A stretch of 19,396 nucleotides of DNA from an uncultured Collinsella sp. (GTDB lineage Bacteria > Actinomycetota > Coriobacteriia > Coriobacteriales > Coriobacteriaceae): assembly GCA_900545995.1 (NCBI GenBank), contig URBM01000017.1, positions 1-19,396 of the forward strand, read 5' to 3'. Positions 10,216 through 16,493 of the stretch are shown piece by piece. A program made the position numbers and the translations under genes. The notes under the pieces are model-generated. The model saw nothing but the letters and a program-made list of their open reading frames with translations, made no database searches and was not told the DNA's origin. Every line of letters begins with the position of its first letter. Position 1 is the first letter of the stretch.

Positions 10216-11670
10216 ATGAGTTACTTTGACAGAACGTCTGCCGCCGGTATGCCCGAGGGCTTTTTGTGGGGTGGTGCCCTCGCCGCCAACCAGGCCGAAG
10301 GGGGCTGGAACGAGGGCGGCCGCGGCATGTCGCACTCCGACCTGATCCCACAGGGTTCCGACCGCTGGGATGTAATGTTTGGCAGGCAAAAGCCCGTGGA
10401 CGATCCGGACAGGCTGTATCCATGCCGCTGGGGCAACGACTTCTTCCATCATTGGCACGAGGATGTCGAGCTCTTTGCCGAGATGGGCTTTAAGTGCCTG
10501 CGTCTTTCAATTTGCTGGAGCCGTATTTTTCCCACAGGGATGGAGGCCGAGCCCAACGGCGAGGGCTTGGAGTTTTACCGTCAGGTATTCGAGGCGCTGC
10601 GCGAGCATGGAATCGAGCCGCTTGTGACGCTGTCGCACTACGACTATCCGTTGGCTCTGGTCGAGCGCTATGGTGGCTGGCAAAGCCGAGAGATGATCGA
10701 GCGGTATGCGCACTACGTCGAGACCGTCGGACGCGCGTACCAGGGCCTCGTGCGTTATTGGCTTACGTTCAACGAGATCAACAGCGTGGCGCTGTCCTAT
10801 CTCAACGCGGGTGTCACGCTCGAGGATGAGCGTGACCGTGCAGCCGTGACTGCGGCGTTCTCGCACCATATGTTTATGGCGAGCGCTCGCGCTGTCGAGA
10901 TTCTGCACAAGATCGATCCCGCAAACAAGGTGGGTTGCATGGTCGCTGCCGGTGCGACCTATCCGTACCGTTGTGCGCCCGAGGACGTATGGCTTGCGTA
11001 TGAGGAGGACCGCGGCCGCTACTTCTACACAGACGTGATGGCTGCGGGCGCCTATCCTGCTTGGAAGCTGCGTGCACTCGAGAAAGAGGGTGTTCACGTG
11101 CCCTTTGAGCCGGGCGATACGGAGTATCTGGCAGAGCATACGGTCGACTTCATCTCGTTCTCGTACTATTGCTCGCGCTTGGTGTGCGCCGATGATCAGG
11201 TGATCGCCGAGAAGGCGGAGGGCAACGTGTTCCCGACGCTGCGCAATCCGTACCTCAAGGATAAAGAGACTGCCTGGAAATGGCAGATCGATGCGCTGGG
11301 TTTGCGCGTGACGCTTGCCGGCTACCACGATCGTTACCATCTTCCGCTCTTTATCGCTGAGAACGGTGTGGGCGGACTCGATGCGCTGGAAGACGGCAAA
11401 GTCCACGATGCGTATCATATTGATTACCTGCGAAGGCATATTCTTGCGCTGCGCGATGCAATTGTCGAGGACGGTGTTGACCTGATGGGATACACGCCGT
11501 GGGGCTGTATCGATTTGGTGTCGGCCTCGACGGGGCAGATGAAGAAGCGCTATGGCTTTGTTTATGTTGATGCCGATGATATGGGCAAAGGCACGTTCGA
11601 TCGCTACCGAAAGGACAGCTTCTGCTGGTATCAAAAGGTCATTGCATCAAATGGCGAGGACTTGAGTTAA
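10216..11670 (+). CDS. GH1 6-phospho-beta-glucosidase
   Basis: This cytoplasmic retaining glycosidase splits the phosphorylated sugar delivered by the PTS into glucose 6-phosphate and an aglycone or glucose. The protein has 484 residues, typical of family GH1. The acid/base is Glu187 in Thr-Phe-Asn-Glu-Ile and the nucleophile is Glu382 in Ile-Ala-Glu-Asn-Gly. A phosphate-binding signature, Ser436-Ala-Ser438...Lys444-Arg-Tyr446-Gly-Phe, marks it as phospho-specific. Alanine after the first serine, where 6-phospho-beta-galactosidases usually have tryptophan, favours a glucoside. ATG 10216 lies one base after the IIC stop codon, fitting translational coupling. An in-frame ATG at 10204 overlaps the IIC gene and has no spaced ribosome binding site. 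It is the last gene before a strong terminator. Confidence 0.95.
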   Translation: MSYFDRTSAAGMPEGFLWGGALAANQAEGGWNEGGRGMSHSDLIPQGSDRWDVMFGRQKPVDDPDRLYPCRWGNDFFHHWHEDVELFAEMGFKCLRLSICWSRIFPTGMEAEPNGEGLEFYRQVFEALREHGIEPLVTLSHYDYPLALVERYGGWQSREMIERYAHYVETVGRAYQGLVRYWLTFNEINSVALSYLNAGVTLEDERDRAAVTAAFSHHMFMASARAVEILHKIDPANKVGCMVAAGATYPYRCAPEDVWLAYEEDRGRYFYTDVMAAGAYPAWKLRALEKEGVHVPFEPGDTEYLAEHTVDFISFSYYCSRLVCADDQVIAEKAEGNVFPTLRNPYLKDKETAWKWQIDALGLRVTLAGYHDRYHLPLFIAENGVGGLDALEDGKVHDAYHIDYLRRHILALRDAIVEDGVDLMGYTPWGCIDLVSASTGQMKKRYGFVYVDADDMGKGTFDRYRKDSFCWYQKVIASNGEDLS

Positions 11671-11686
11671 CCCTTGCAAGCCTGCT

Positions 11687-11725
11687 GCCCCCGCGGCCCG
11701 TTTCGGCCGCGGGGGCTTTTGCTAT
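11687..11725 (+). terminator. intrinsic terminator of the PTS operon
   Basis: A perfect 12-bp stem (GCCCCCGCGGCC at 11687-11698 with its complement at 11705-11716) and a 6-base loop are followed by TTTTGCTATTT. It lies 16 bases after the GH1 stop codon. The design and the string after it closely match the arcC terminator. Confidence 0.93.
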
Positions 11726-11760
11726 TTACCTAGTCCCCGATGAGACCCTCATTCTGTGGG

Positions 11761-11816
11761 TAGTCATTGGGGACGTTCTTAAACGACTAGTCATTTAAGT
11801 CTGTCCCCAATGACTG
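11761..11816. repeat. AGTCATTGGGGAC palindromic repeat, compact copy
   Basis: The element is an imperfect palindrome centred on GACTAGTC (11785-11792). Its outer arms AGTCATTGGGGAC (11762-11774) and GTCCCCAATGACT (11803-11815) are perfectly complementary, and TAAA/TTTA pair inside. The first 33 bases are identical to 5918-5950. A half copy of the right side, with CAACGACT in place of CAATGACT, is at 12096-12120. Confidence 0.85.
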
Positions 11817-11823
11817 CGGAAAC

Positions 11824-11874
11824 CCGGCACCTGGGGACGTTCCTTTTCTGCCGGCAGCTTGGAACAGTCCTTAA
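11824..11874. repeat. GGGGAC-family intergenic repeat, copy C
   Basis: Two direct repeats start with CCGGCA at 11824 and 11851, the same 27-base offset as copies A and B. The centre CTGCCGGCAG is a perfect palindrome. GACGTTCC and GGAACAGTCC on either side are partly complementary. Confidence 0.8.
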
Positions 11875-11892
11875 AGCCCGCATCAATCAACT

Positions 11893-12064
11893 GCGGAAAG
11901 CGCATCCCAGAATGAGCGTCCAACATGGGACATGGTTTCCCTTGAGGGCCTCAACCGGAAAATGCATCCCGGAATGTTGCCGGAAAGTGGAACGTAGTTT
12001 CCCAAACAGGCCGTGCGCGGAAAGTGCATCTCGCTATCGAACTTCAAAGCGGGATGCATTTTCC
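11893..12064. repeat. array of three 46-nt palindromic units with 62-nt period
   Basis: Units at 11895-11940, 11957-12002 and 12019-12064 each start GGAAA, end TTTCC, and are exactly 46 bases long. Starts are exactly 62 bases apart, with 16-base gaps that share a GGCC core. The left arm is GGAAA followed by a GCATCCC-like heptamer in all three. The right arm is its imperfect complement, best in the third unit (GGGATGCATTTTCC). The centres of the units differ from one another. The array lies between two convergent genes. It does not encode a plausible protein. Confidence 0.75.
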
Positions 12065-12095
12065 GTGCCAGCAGTTCCGGGCAGCCAGAGACCAC

Positions 12096-12122
12096 TCATT
12101 TAAGTCTGTCCCCAACGACTAG
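12096..12122. repeat. half copy of the AGTCATTGGGGAC repeat overlapping a stop codon
   Basis: TCATTTAAGTCTGTCCCCAA at 12096-12115 matches the right half of the repeats at 5975 and 11791. Its last bases, CGACTAG, contain the CTA at 12119-12121 that is the stop codon of the minus-strand peptidase gene. The repeat edge therefore coincides with the gene end. Confidence 0.75.
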
Positions 12123-13153
12123 TAGTAGGCCCACATGGCTTCGACTTCGTTGAGGACCTCTACGACGCCCCAGCGGCGGGCGCTGCGGCTGGCCGAGTTG
12201 GGATCGAAGACTTCAATCTGGTCGGCGTCGTCAATACCGTAAAGTACAATGTAGTGGCCCACGTTGGTAAAGGTGCCCGGCCGAACGGCGGCGATGACGG
12301 GCGCTCCCGAACGCAGCGCCTGAGTCATCGAGTCGCGATTGTTATGAAGCTCCGTTCCGTTAAGTCCCAACTGCCACGCACCGCTCGTCATAAACGACCA
12401 TTCGGTTGCACCGGTGGGGGCGTAATTGCCTGCCTCGGAAAGCGCGCACATATTGACGGGGGTCATATCGGTGCGTCCCGTCTTAAAGATATAGACCATG
12501 GTGAGGCACGTAGGCCCGCAGGCATTTTGGCGGATGGTACCGCCGGCGTAAGGCAGCTCCGACCATGCAGGGTCGATCTGATAGATATGGGGCATCGTGC
12601 CGGCTTGCCATTGCGAGCGCGGGGTCGAAAAGGCGAAAGAATAACCGGGCGCGACGGGGGCCTTGAGCAGCTTGTCCTCGGCGGTGGGCTCGAGACCGGC
12701 CGAGCCGTGGGACATACAGGAGCTCATAAGCACAAAGACCAGACAGATGAGGATAGAGCACAGTGCGAGGCAAAGCCGACGAGCCGGCAGGGCGGGGGCA
12801 TTCACGTACGATGTCGAGCGGTAGGGCTTGCCGTCGCGTCCGCCTTGGGGATGCGAAAAGAAGCGGTTGATATGGCTGCCGGGCTGACGTGCGCCGTTGC
12901 GGCGCAGTTGCGGAACCTCGGCTTGGCGCTGTCGAGTGCGCGCGCCCAAGCGGCTATCTTGCTGTGCGCTTGTGCCCGTGCTCGGACGGCCACTCTGCCG
13001 TGTTCTGTTTGTCTGCTGCCGAGACGAAGGCCTGGGTTGCTCTTGAGGGCGTTGCGGATTGCTGCTCGTGGCACTTCTGGGCGTCGGCGTGGTGCGGCCA
13101 GCAAGGCGAACGCTTTGTCGCCGTTGATCACCGTCGTTGTATCCGTATGCCAT
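12119..13153 (-). CDS. membrane-anchored C39-like cysteine peptidase
   Basis: This is a predicted papain-like peptidase of the C39/C39_2 type, probably cleaving peptides outside the membrane; its substrate is unknown. The 344-residue protein has three parts. Residues 1-125 are hydrophilic, rich in Arg, Gln, Ser, Thr and Pro, and probably cytoplasmic and disordered. Residues 127-147 form one transmembrane segment. The rest is an extracytoplasmic catalytic domain with Cys212 in Gln-Asn-Ala-Cys-Gly-Pro-Thr-Cys, His300 in Gly-His-Tyr-Ile-Val-Leu-Tyr-Gly, and Asp317 in Phe-Asp-Pro-Asn. Cys147 follows Leu-Met-Ser-Ser, a weak lipobox, but the long N-terminal tail makes a signal anchor likelier. AAGGCGG about 6 bases before the ATG supports the start. 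The gene is alone on the minus strand, convergent with the PTS operon and divergent from the permease gene. It could mature a secreted peptide or remodel cell-wall peptides; I saw no bacteriocin leader or ABC exporter nearby. Confidence 0.8.
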   Translation of the reverse strand: MAYGYNDGDQRRQSVRLAGRTTPTPRSATSSNPQRPQEQPRPSSRQQTNRTRQSGRPSTGTSAQQDSRLGARTRQRQAEVPQLRRNGARQPGSHINRFFSHPQGGRDGKPYRSTSYVNAPALPARRLCLALCSILICLVFVLMSSCMSHGSAGLEPTAEDKLLKAPVAPGYSFAFSTPRSQWQAGTMPHIYQIDPAWSELPYAGGTIRQNACGPTCLTMVYIFKTGRTDMTPVNMCALSEAGNYAPTGATEWSFMTSGAWQLGLNGTELHNNRDSMTQALRSGAPVIAAVRPGTFTNVGHYIVLYGIDDADQIEVFDPNSASRSARRWGVVEVLNEVEAMWAYY

Positions 13154-13439
13154 TCGTACCGCCTTGTCTCATGTATAACCTGTCTATCCTACAAAAAAGA
13201 TGTGCAACAAATGGGTCCGCGCGTCAAAAGCTCGGTAAACGGTACGAAAGGCGCAAAACACACGGCCTCAAAAACATCTCTATATGCGTCCGATGAGCGT
13301 ACGCCCGTCGGACGGGCGACAACAATGAGCGGCAAACCGTGCCGTTCGTCCCAAAAACGGCGCCGCTCGTTTTGCAGTTCTGCCTTCGGTCGAGCCACAA
13401 GCGGCGCTGCTGTGCCAAGGCCGTATCTTAAAGCCATGA

Positions 13440-13469
13440 AATAAAAGCGCGCGGCAAAACAGACCGCGC
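13440..13469 (-). terminator. minus-strand terminator-like hairpin upstream of the permease gene
   Basis: GCGCGG (13449-13454) pairs with CCGCGC (13464-13469) around a 9-base loop. Read on the minus strand, the stem is followed by GCTTTTATTT, the form of an intrinsic terminator. On the plus strand there is no T tract. It would stop antisense transcripts from the permease side from running into the divergent region. The stem is short, so the call is moderate. Confidence 0.5.
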
Positions 13470-13475
13470 AAGGGG

Positions 13476-13494
13476 TGACGCCAAAGAGGCGTCA
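13476..13494 (+). promoter_or_regulatory. hairpin just upstream of the permease ribosome binding site
   Basis: A perfect 7-bp stem (TGACGCC / GGCGTCA) with a 5-base loop ends 6 bases before AAAGGAGG (13501-13508). It could be a DNA operator or an mRNA structure affecting translation or stability. A chance hairpin is not excluded. Confidence 0.4.
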
Positions 13495-13514
13495 ATAAGG
13501 AAAGGAGGGGAACA

Positions 13515-14966
13515 ATGGCGGACAAGAACGCAGAAGTTGCAGTCGAAGGTAACGGCGGCATGAAGAAAACGCTTTCGCTCTGGAACTTCTTCACCATCGG
13601 TTTCGGTGCCATCATCGGAACTGGCTGGGTTCTGCAGGTCGGCGACTGGATGGTCGTGGGCGGCGGTCCCGTTCCCGCTATGATCGCATTCCTCTTGGGT
13701 GCAATCTTTCTCGTGCCCGTCGGAGCTGTTTTCGGTGAGCTCACGGCTGCTATCCCCATCTCGGGCGGCATCGTCGAGTATGTCGATCGTAGCTTTGGCC
13801 GTACGCTGAGCTATATCACCGGTTGGCTCCTGGCCCTGGGCAACGGCATCCTGTGCCCGTGGGAGGCAATCGCTATCTCGACCCTCGTGTCCGAGATGTT
13901 CGGCAGCCTGCCCGGTCTTGAGTGGCTGCGTGCCGTCAAGCTCTATACCATCCTGGGCGCCGACGTTTACCTGTTCCCGACGCTGATCGCGCTCGGCTTT
14001 GCAACCTACGTCATCTTCCTCAACTTCCGCGGTGCCAGCTCGGCCGCCAAGCTGCAGGCCTTCCTGACCAAGGCCCTGCTCTGCGGCATGCTGCTCGCCA
14101 TGGGCGTCTCGCTGTTCACCGGCTCGCCGGACAACGCCATGCCCGTGTTCTCCCAGGTCACCGGTGCTGGCGGCGGCAAGCCTGCTACCGAGGGCACCAG
14201 CCTGTTCGCAGGCATCGTTTCGGTCCTGGTTCTGACCCCGTTCTTCTACGCCGGTTTCGACACCATTCCTCAGCAGGCTGAGGAAGCGGCCGAGGGCCTC
14301 AACTGGAACAAGTTCGGCAAGATCATCTCCCTGGCCCTGCTGGCCGCAGGCGGCTTCTACATGGTCTGCATCTACTCGTTCGGCACCATCCTCGACTGGC
14401 ATGAGTTCGTTAAGAGCCCGGTTCCCGCGCTTGCCTGCCTCAAGGGCATCAACATGCTCCTGTACCTGGCCATGCTCGTCATCGCCACGCTTGGACCCAT
14501 GGGCCCGATGAACTCCTTCTACGGCGCCACGAGCCGCATCATGCTCGCCATGGGCCGAAAGGGCCAGCTGCCCGAGAAGTTCGCCGAGGTCGATCCCAAG
14601 TCCGGCGCTCCCAAGCTCGCCTGCGTCGTTCTGGGCGTCATCACCGTCGTCGGTCCGTTCCTGGGCAAGAACATGCTCATCCCTCTGACCAACGTGTCGG
14701 CTCTCGCCTTCATCTTCTCCTGCGGCATGGTCGCCCTCGCTTGCCTGCGCATGCGCTTCACCGAGCCCGACCTGCCTCGTCCCTACGAGGTGCCCGGCGG
14801 CAAGTTTGGCATCGGCCTCGCTATCGCTGCCTGCGCCATCATCATCGGCCTGCTCGTGATTCCGTTCTCTCCCGCCTCCCTCAACATGGTGGAGTGGAGC
14901 ATCGTGATCGGCTGGCTGGCCGTCGGCCTGGCTCTCATGGCCTTCACCAATTCCCGCAAAAAGTAA
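13515..14966 (+). CDS. APC-family amino-acid permease
   Basis: This is a 12-segment secondary transporter of the amino acid-polyamine-organocation superfamily, importing or exchanging an amino acid or related compound across the cytoplasmic membrane. The protein has 483 residues, normal length. The first transmembrane helix carries Gly-Phe-Gly-Ala-Ile-Ile-Gly-Thr-Gly-Trp (29-38), the glycine-rich loop that binds the substrate carboxyl and amino groups. A charged loop with Gln-Gln-Ala-Glu-Glu-Ala-Ala-Glu-Gly after Phe-Asp-Thr-Ile-Pro is also characteristic of the family. The start is set by AAAGGAGG at 13501-13508. The next gene, an amidohydrolase, lies 131 bases downstream without an intervening T-tailed terminator, so the two may form one operon. 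The substrate cannot be assigned; the neighbour suggests an amide, a dipeptide or a modified amino acid. Confidence 0.9.
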   Translation: MADKNAEVAVEGNGGMKKTLSLWNFFTIGFGAIIGTGWVLQVGDWMVVGGGPVPAMIAFLLGAIFLVPVGAVFGELTAAIPISGGIVEYVDRSFGRTLSYITGWLLALGNGILCPWEAIAISTLVSEMFGSLPGLEWLRAVKLYTILGADVYLFPTLIALGFATYVIFLNFRGASSAAKLQAFLTKALLCGMLLAMGVSLFTGSPDNAMPVFSQVTGAGGGKPATEGTSLFAGIVSVLVLTPFFYAGFDTIPQQAEEAAEGLNWNKFGKIISLALLAAGGFYMVCIYSFGTILDWHEFVKSPVPALACLKGINMLLYLAMLVIATLGPMGPMNSFYGATSRIMLAMGRKGQLPEKFAEVDPKSGAPKLACVVLGVITVVGPFLGKNMLIPLTNVSALAFIFSCGMVALACLRMRFTEPDLPRPYEVPGGKFGIGLAIAACAIIIGLLVIPFSPASLNMVEWSIVIGWLAVGLALMAFTNSRKK

Positions 14967-14986
14967 CGCCGAGCCGGGGCGGATCA

Positions 14987-15067
14987 GGTGCGCGGGACCC
15001 TCTCTTCCGCGCACCGAACCCGGCACCACTTGGGTAGCTTTGTGAGGCCTTAACCCAACGCGGCCTC
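14987..15067 (+). promoter_or_regulatory. structured gap between permease and amidohydrolase
   Basis: A 9-bp perfect stem (GGTGCGCGG 14987-14995 with CCGCGCACC 15007-15015) comes first and lacks a T tract. It is followed by two interleaved 6-bp pairings: TTGGGT 15030-15035 with ACCCAA 15053-15058, and GAGGCC 15044-15049 with GGCCTC 15062-15067. The interleaving gives either an H-type pseudoknot or two mutually exclusive hairpins, close to the ribosome binding site at 15087. Regulation by this fold is inference. Confidence 0.4.
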
Positions 15068-15075
15068 GCCCACTA

Positions 15076-15087
15076 TATGGATCCATA
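15076..15087 (+). promoter_or_regulatory. 12-bp perfect palindrome at the amidohydrolase ribosome binding site
   Basis: TATGGATCCATA is perfectly self-complementary and its last base begins AAGGAGGAA, the ribosome binding site. It could be an operator or pair within the mRNA. It may also be chance. Confidence 0.35.
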
Positions 15088-15097
15088 AGGAGGAACC

Positions 15098-16375
15098 ATG
15101 TCCACTAAGTATGCAATCGTTGGCGGCAAGCTCATCGACGGTACCGGTGCCGAGCCGGTCGAGAACTCCCTCGTTCTCGTCGACGACAACGGCAAGATCG
15201 AGTACGCCGGCGCCATGCAGGACCTTCCCGAGGGCGTTGAGGTCATCGACGCCGCCGGCAAGACCGTCCTTCCCGGCCTGATCGACACCCACCTGCACTT
15301 CTCGGGCAACTTGACCGACGATGACACCGACTGGGTCATGCAGCCGCTCCTCGAGAAGCAGGCCGTCGCCGTCAAGCAGGCCTACGACTGCCTCACCCAC
15401 GGCCTCACCACCGTCTGCGAGATCGGCCGCTTTGGTATCCAGATCCGTGACTGCATCGACAAGGGCGTCTTCAAGGGCCCGCGCGTTCTGGCCACCGGCC
15501 TTGGCTTCTGCCGCGTTGCCGGCCACGGCGACTCCCACCACTGCAGCCAGGAGCTCAACAAGGAATCGCACCCCTGGGGCGATCAGGTCGACGGTCCTTG
15601 GGATCTGCGCAAGGCCGTCCGCCGTCGCCTGCGCGAGAACCCCGATGCCATCAAGATCTGGGCTACCGGTGGCGGCATCTGGCGCTGGGACTCCGGCCGC
15701 GACCAGCACTACTGCTCCGAGGAGATTCAGGCCGTGGTCGAAGAGGCAAAGATGGTCGGCATCCCCGTGTGGAGCCACTGCTACAACAACCACGCCGCTG
15801 CCTACGATTCCGTTCGCTTTGGCTGCGAGCAGCTGATTCACGGCTTCGATATCGATGAGCGCACCATGGACCTCATGGCCGAGCAGGGCACCTTCTTCAC
15901 TCCGACGATCGCCTTCCTGCCCACCTGGTACGCCACCTATCCGCCCGTCTACGTTCCCGAGCTGCACGACAAGTACGAGGGCACTCTGGTCGAGAAGGAG
16001 CTGCAGCGCAACTACGACTGCCTGCGCGAGGCCAAGAAGCGCGGCGTCGTCATGACGATCGGCTCCGACTCCTTCTCCTTCGTCACCCCGTACGGCACTT
16101 GCTCCATCGAGGAGATGTACGAGTTCGTCGACAAGATCGGCTTCACTCCGGTCGAGACCATCACCTGCGCCACCCTCAACGGTGCCAAGATGTGCCACAT
16201 CGAGGACGAGACCGGTTCCATCGAGGCCGGCAAGTGCGCCGACCTGCTGGTCGTCAACGGTGACGTCGCCGCCGACATCCACGTGCTCAACACCGACAAC
16301 ATGGACGTCATCATGAAGGACGGCTGGATTGTCGAGGGCGGCACCTTCGGCGAGGCAAACAAGTACAGCGCCTAA
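15098..16375 (+). CDS. metal-dependent amidohydrolase (imidazolonepropionase / Xaa-dipeptidase-like)
   Basis: This is a cytoplasmic hydrolase of the amidohydrolase superfamily, acting on an amide, imide or dipeptide bond. The 425-residue protein starts with the small beta domain and then the metal-binding barrel. Visible ligands are His65 and His67 (Thr-His-Leu-His-Phe), Lys186 (Ile-Lys-Ile-Trp, likely the carboxylated bridging lysine), His227 (Trp-Ser-His), His248 (Ile-His-Gly-Phe-Asp) and Asp324 (Gly-Ser-Asp-Ser), the pattern of a two-metal enzyme. The same pattern occurs in the COG1228 group, which includes imidazolonepropionases and Xaa-Arg/Xaa-Lys/Xaa-Pro dipeptidases. The Lys ligand argues for the dipeptidase branch, since true HutI is mononuclear. 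AAGGAGGAA at 15087-15095 fixes the start. Position after an APC permease suggests import and hydrolysis of the same compound. A terminator follows 58 bases after the stop. Confidence 0.88.
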   Translation: MSTKYAIVGGKLIDGTGAEPVENSLVLVDDNGKIEYAGAMQDLPEGVEVIDAAGKTVLPGLIDTHLHFSGNLTDDDTDWVMQPLLEKQAVAVKQAYDCLTHGLTTVCEIGRFGIQIRDCIDKGVFKGPRVLATGLGFCRVAGHGDSHHCSQELNKESHPWGDQVDGPWDLRKAVRRRLRENPDAIKIWATGGGIWRWDSGRDQHYCSEEIQAVVEEAKMVGIPVWSHCYNNHAAAYDSVRFGCEQLIHGFDIDERTMDLMAEQGTFFTPTIAFLPTWYATYPPVYVPELHDKYEGTLVEKELQRNYDCLREAKKRGVVMTIGSDSFSFVTPYGTCSIEEMYEFVDKIGFTPVETITCATLNGAKMCHIEDETGSIEAGKCADLLVVNGDVAADIHVLNTDNMDVIMKDGWIVEGGTFGEANKYSA

Positions 16376-16416
16376 GCTACCGTTCATCGATGGCTTGATG
16401 TAAAACACAGTATTTG

Positions 16417-16431
16417 ATTGCATAATGCAAT
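16417..16431. promoter_or_regulatory. 15-bp perfect palindrome upstream of the sensor kinase
   Basis: ATTGCAT A ATGCAAT has 7-bp arms around one central base, and it covers the -10-like CATAAT (16421-16426). TTGATG at 16395-16400 is a possible -35 with a long 20-base spacing. The site resembles a dimeric repressor operator. It adjoins the terminator hairpin at 16434. Confidence 0.5.
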
Positions 16432-16433
16432 GG

Positions 16434-16460
16434 AGAGGGTCGCTTGCGGCCCTCTTTATT
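16434..16460 (+). terminator. intrinsic terminator or attenuator before the kinase gene
   Basis: A 9-bp stem (AGAGGGTCG 16434-16442 with CGGCCCTCT 16447-16455, including one G-T pair) has a CTTG tetraloop and is followed by TTATT. It lies after the amidohydrolase stop codon but only 22 bases before the kinase ribosome binding site. It may end the permease-amidohydrolase transcript, or act as an attenuator in a kinase leader. Confidence 0.75.
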
Positions 16461-16493
16461 GCTATGGGGTGCGTCGGTAAGAAGGAGATGACG

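Larger units (their letters stand above)
13154..13514. promoter_or_regulatory. divergent intergenic region between peptidase and permease genes
   Basis: These 361 bases must hold promoters for both flanking genes. On the minus strand TATACA (plus-strand 13172-13177) could be a -10, but it sits very close to the peptidase ribosome binding site. CGCCCGTC G GACGGGCG at 13302-13318 is a perfect palindrome with a one-base centre. The stretch 13320-13420 is GC-rich with GGCGCCGCTCGTTTT-like strings and no supported gene. Two hairpins near the permease start are listed separately. Confidence 0.45.

Noticed and set aside
11893..12064. CRISPR array
   Set aside because: The period is regular, but the repeated part is the pair of arms while the unit centres vary, only three units exist, the arms are degenerate, and no cas gene is present.
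13189..13437. 82-codon minus-strand frame in the divergent region
   Set aside because: The bases before its ATG are TTTTATTTC with no ribosome binding site, and it overlaps the terminator-like tail. I recognise no family.
12254..13444. 396-codon open frame on the plus strand opposite the peptidase gene
   Set aside because: No ribosome binding site and an Arg/Ala/Cys-rich product without motifs, whereas the minus-strand frame has a clear C39-like catalytic set.
16425..16493. ATG at 16425 as the start of the sensor kinase
   Set aside because: It lies inside the ATTGCATAATGCAAT palindrome, has no ribosome binding site and would place a terminator hairpin in the coding region. GTG 16494 has a well-spaced AAGGAG.
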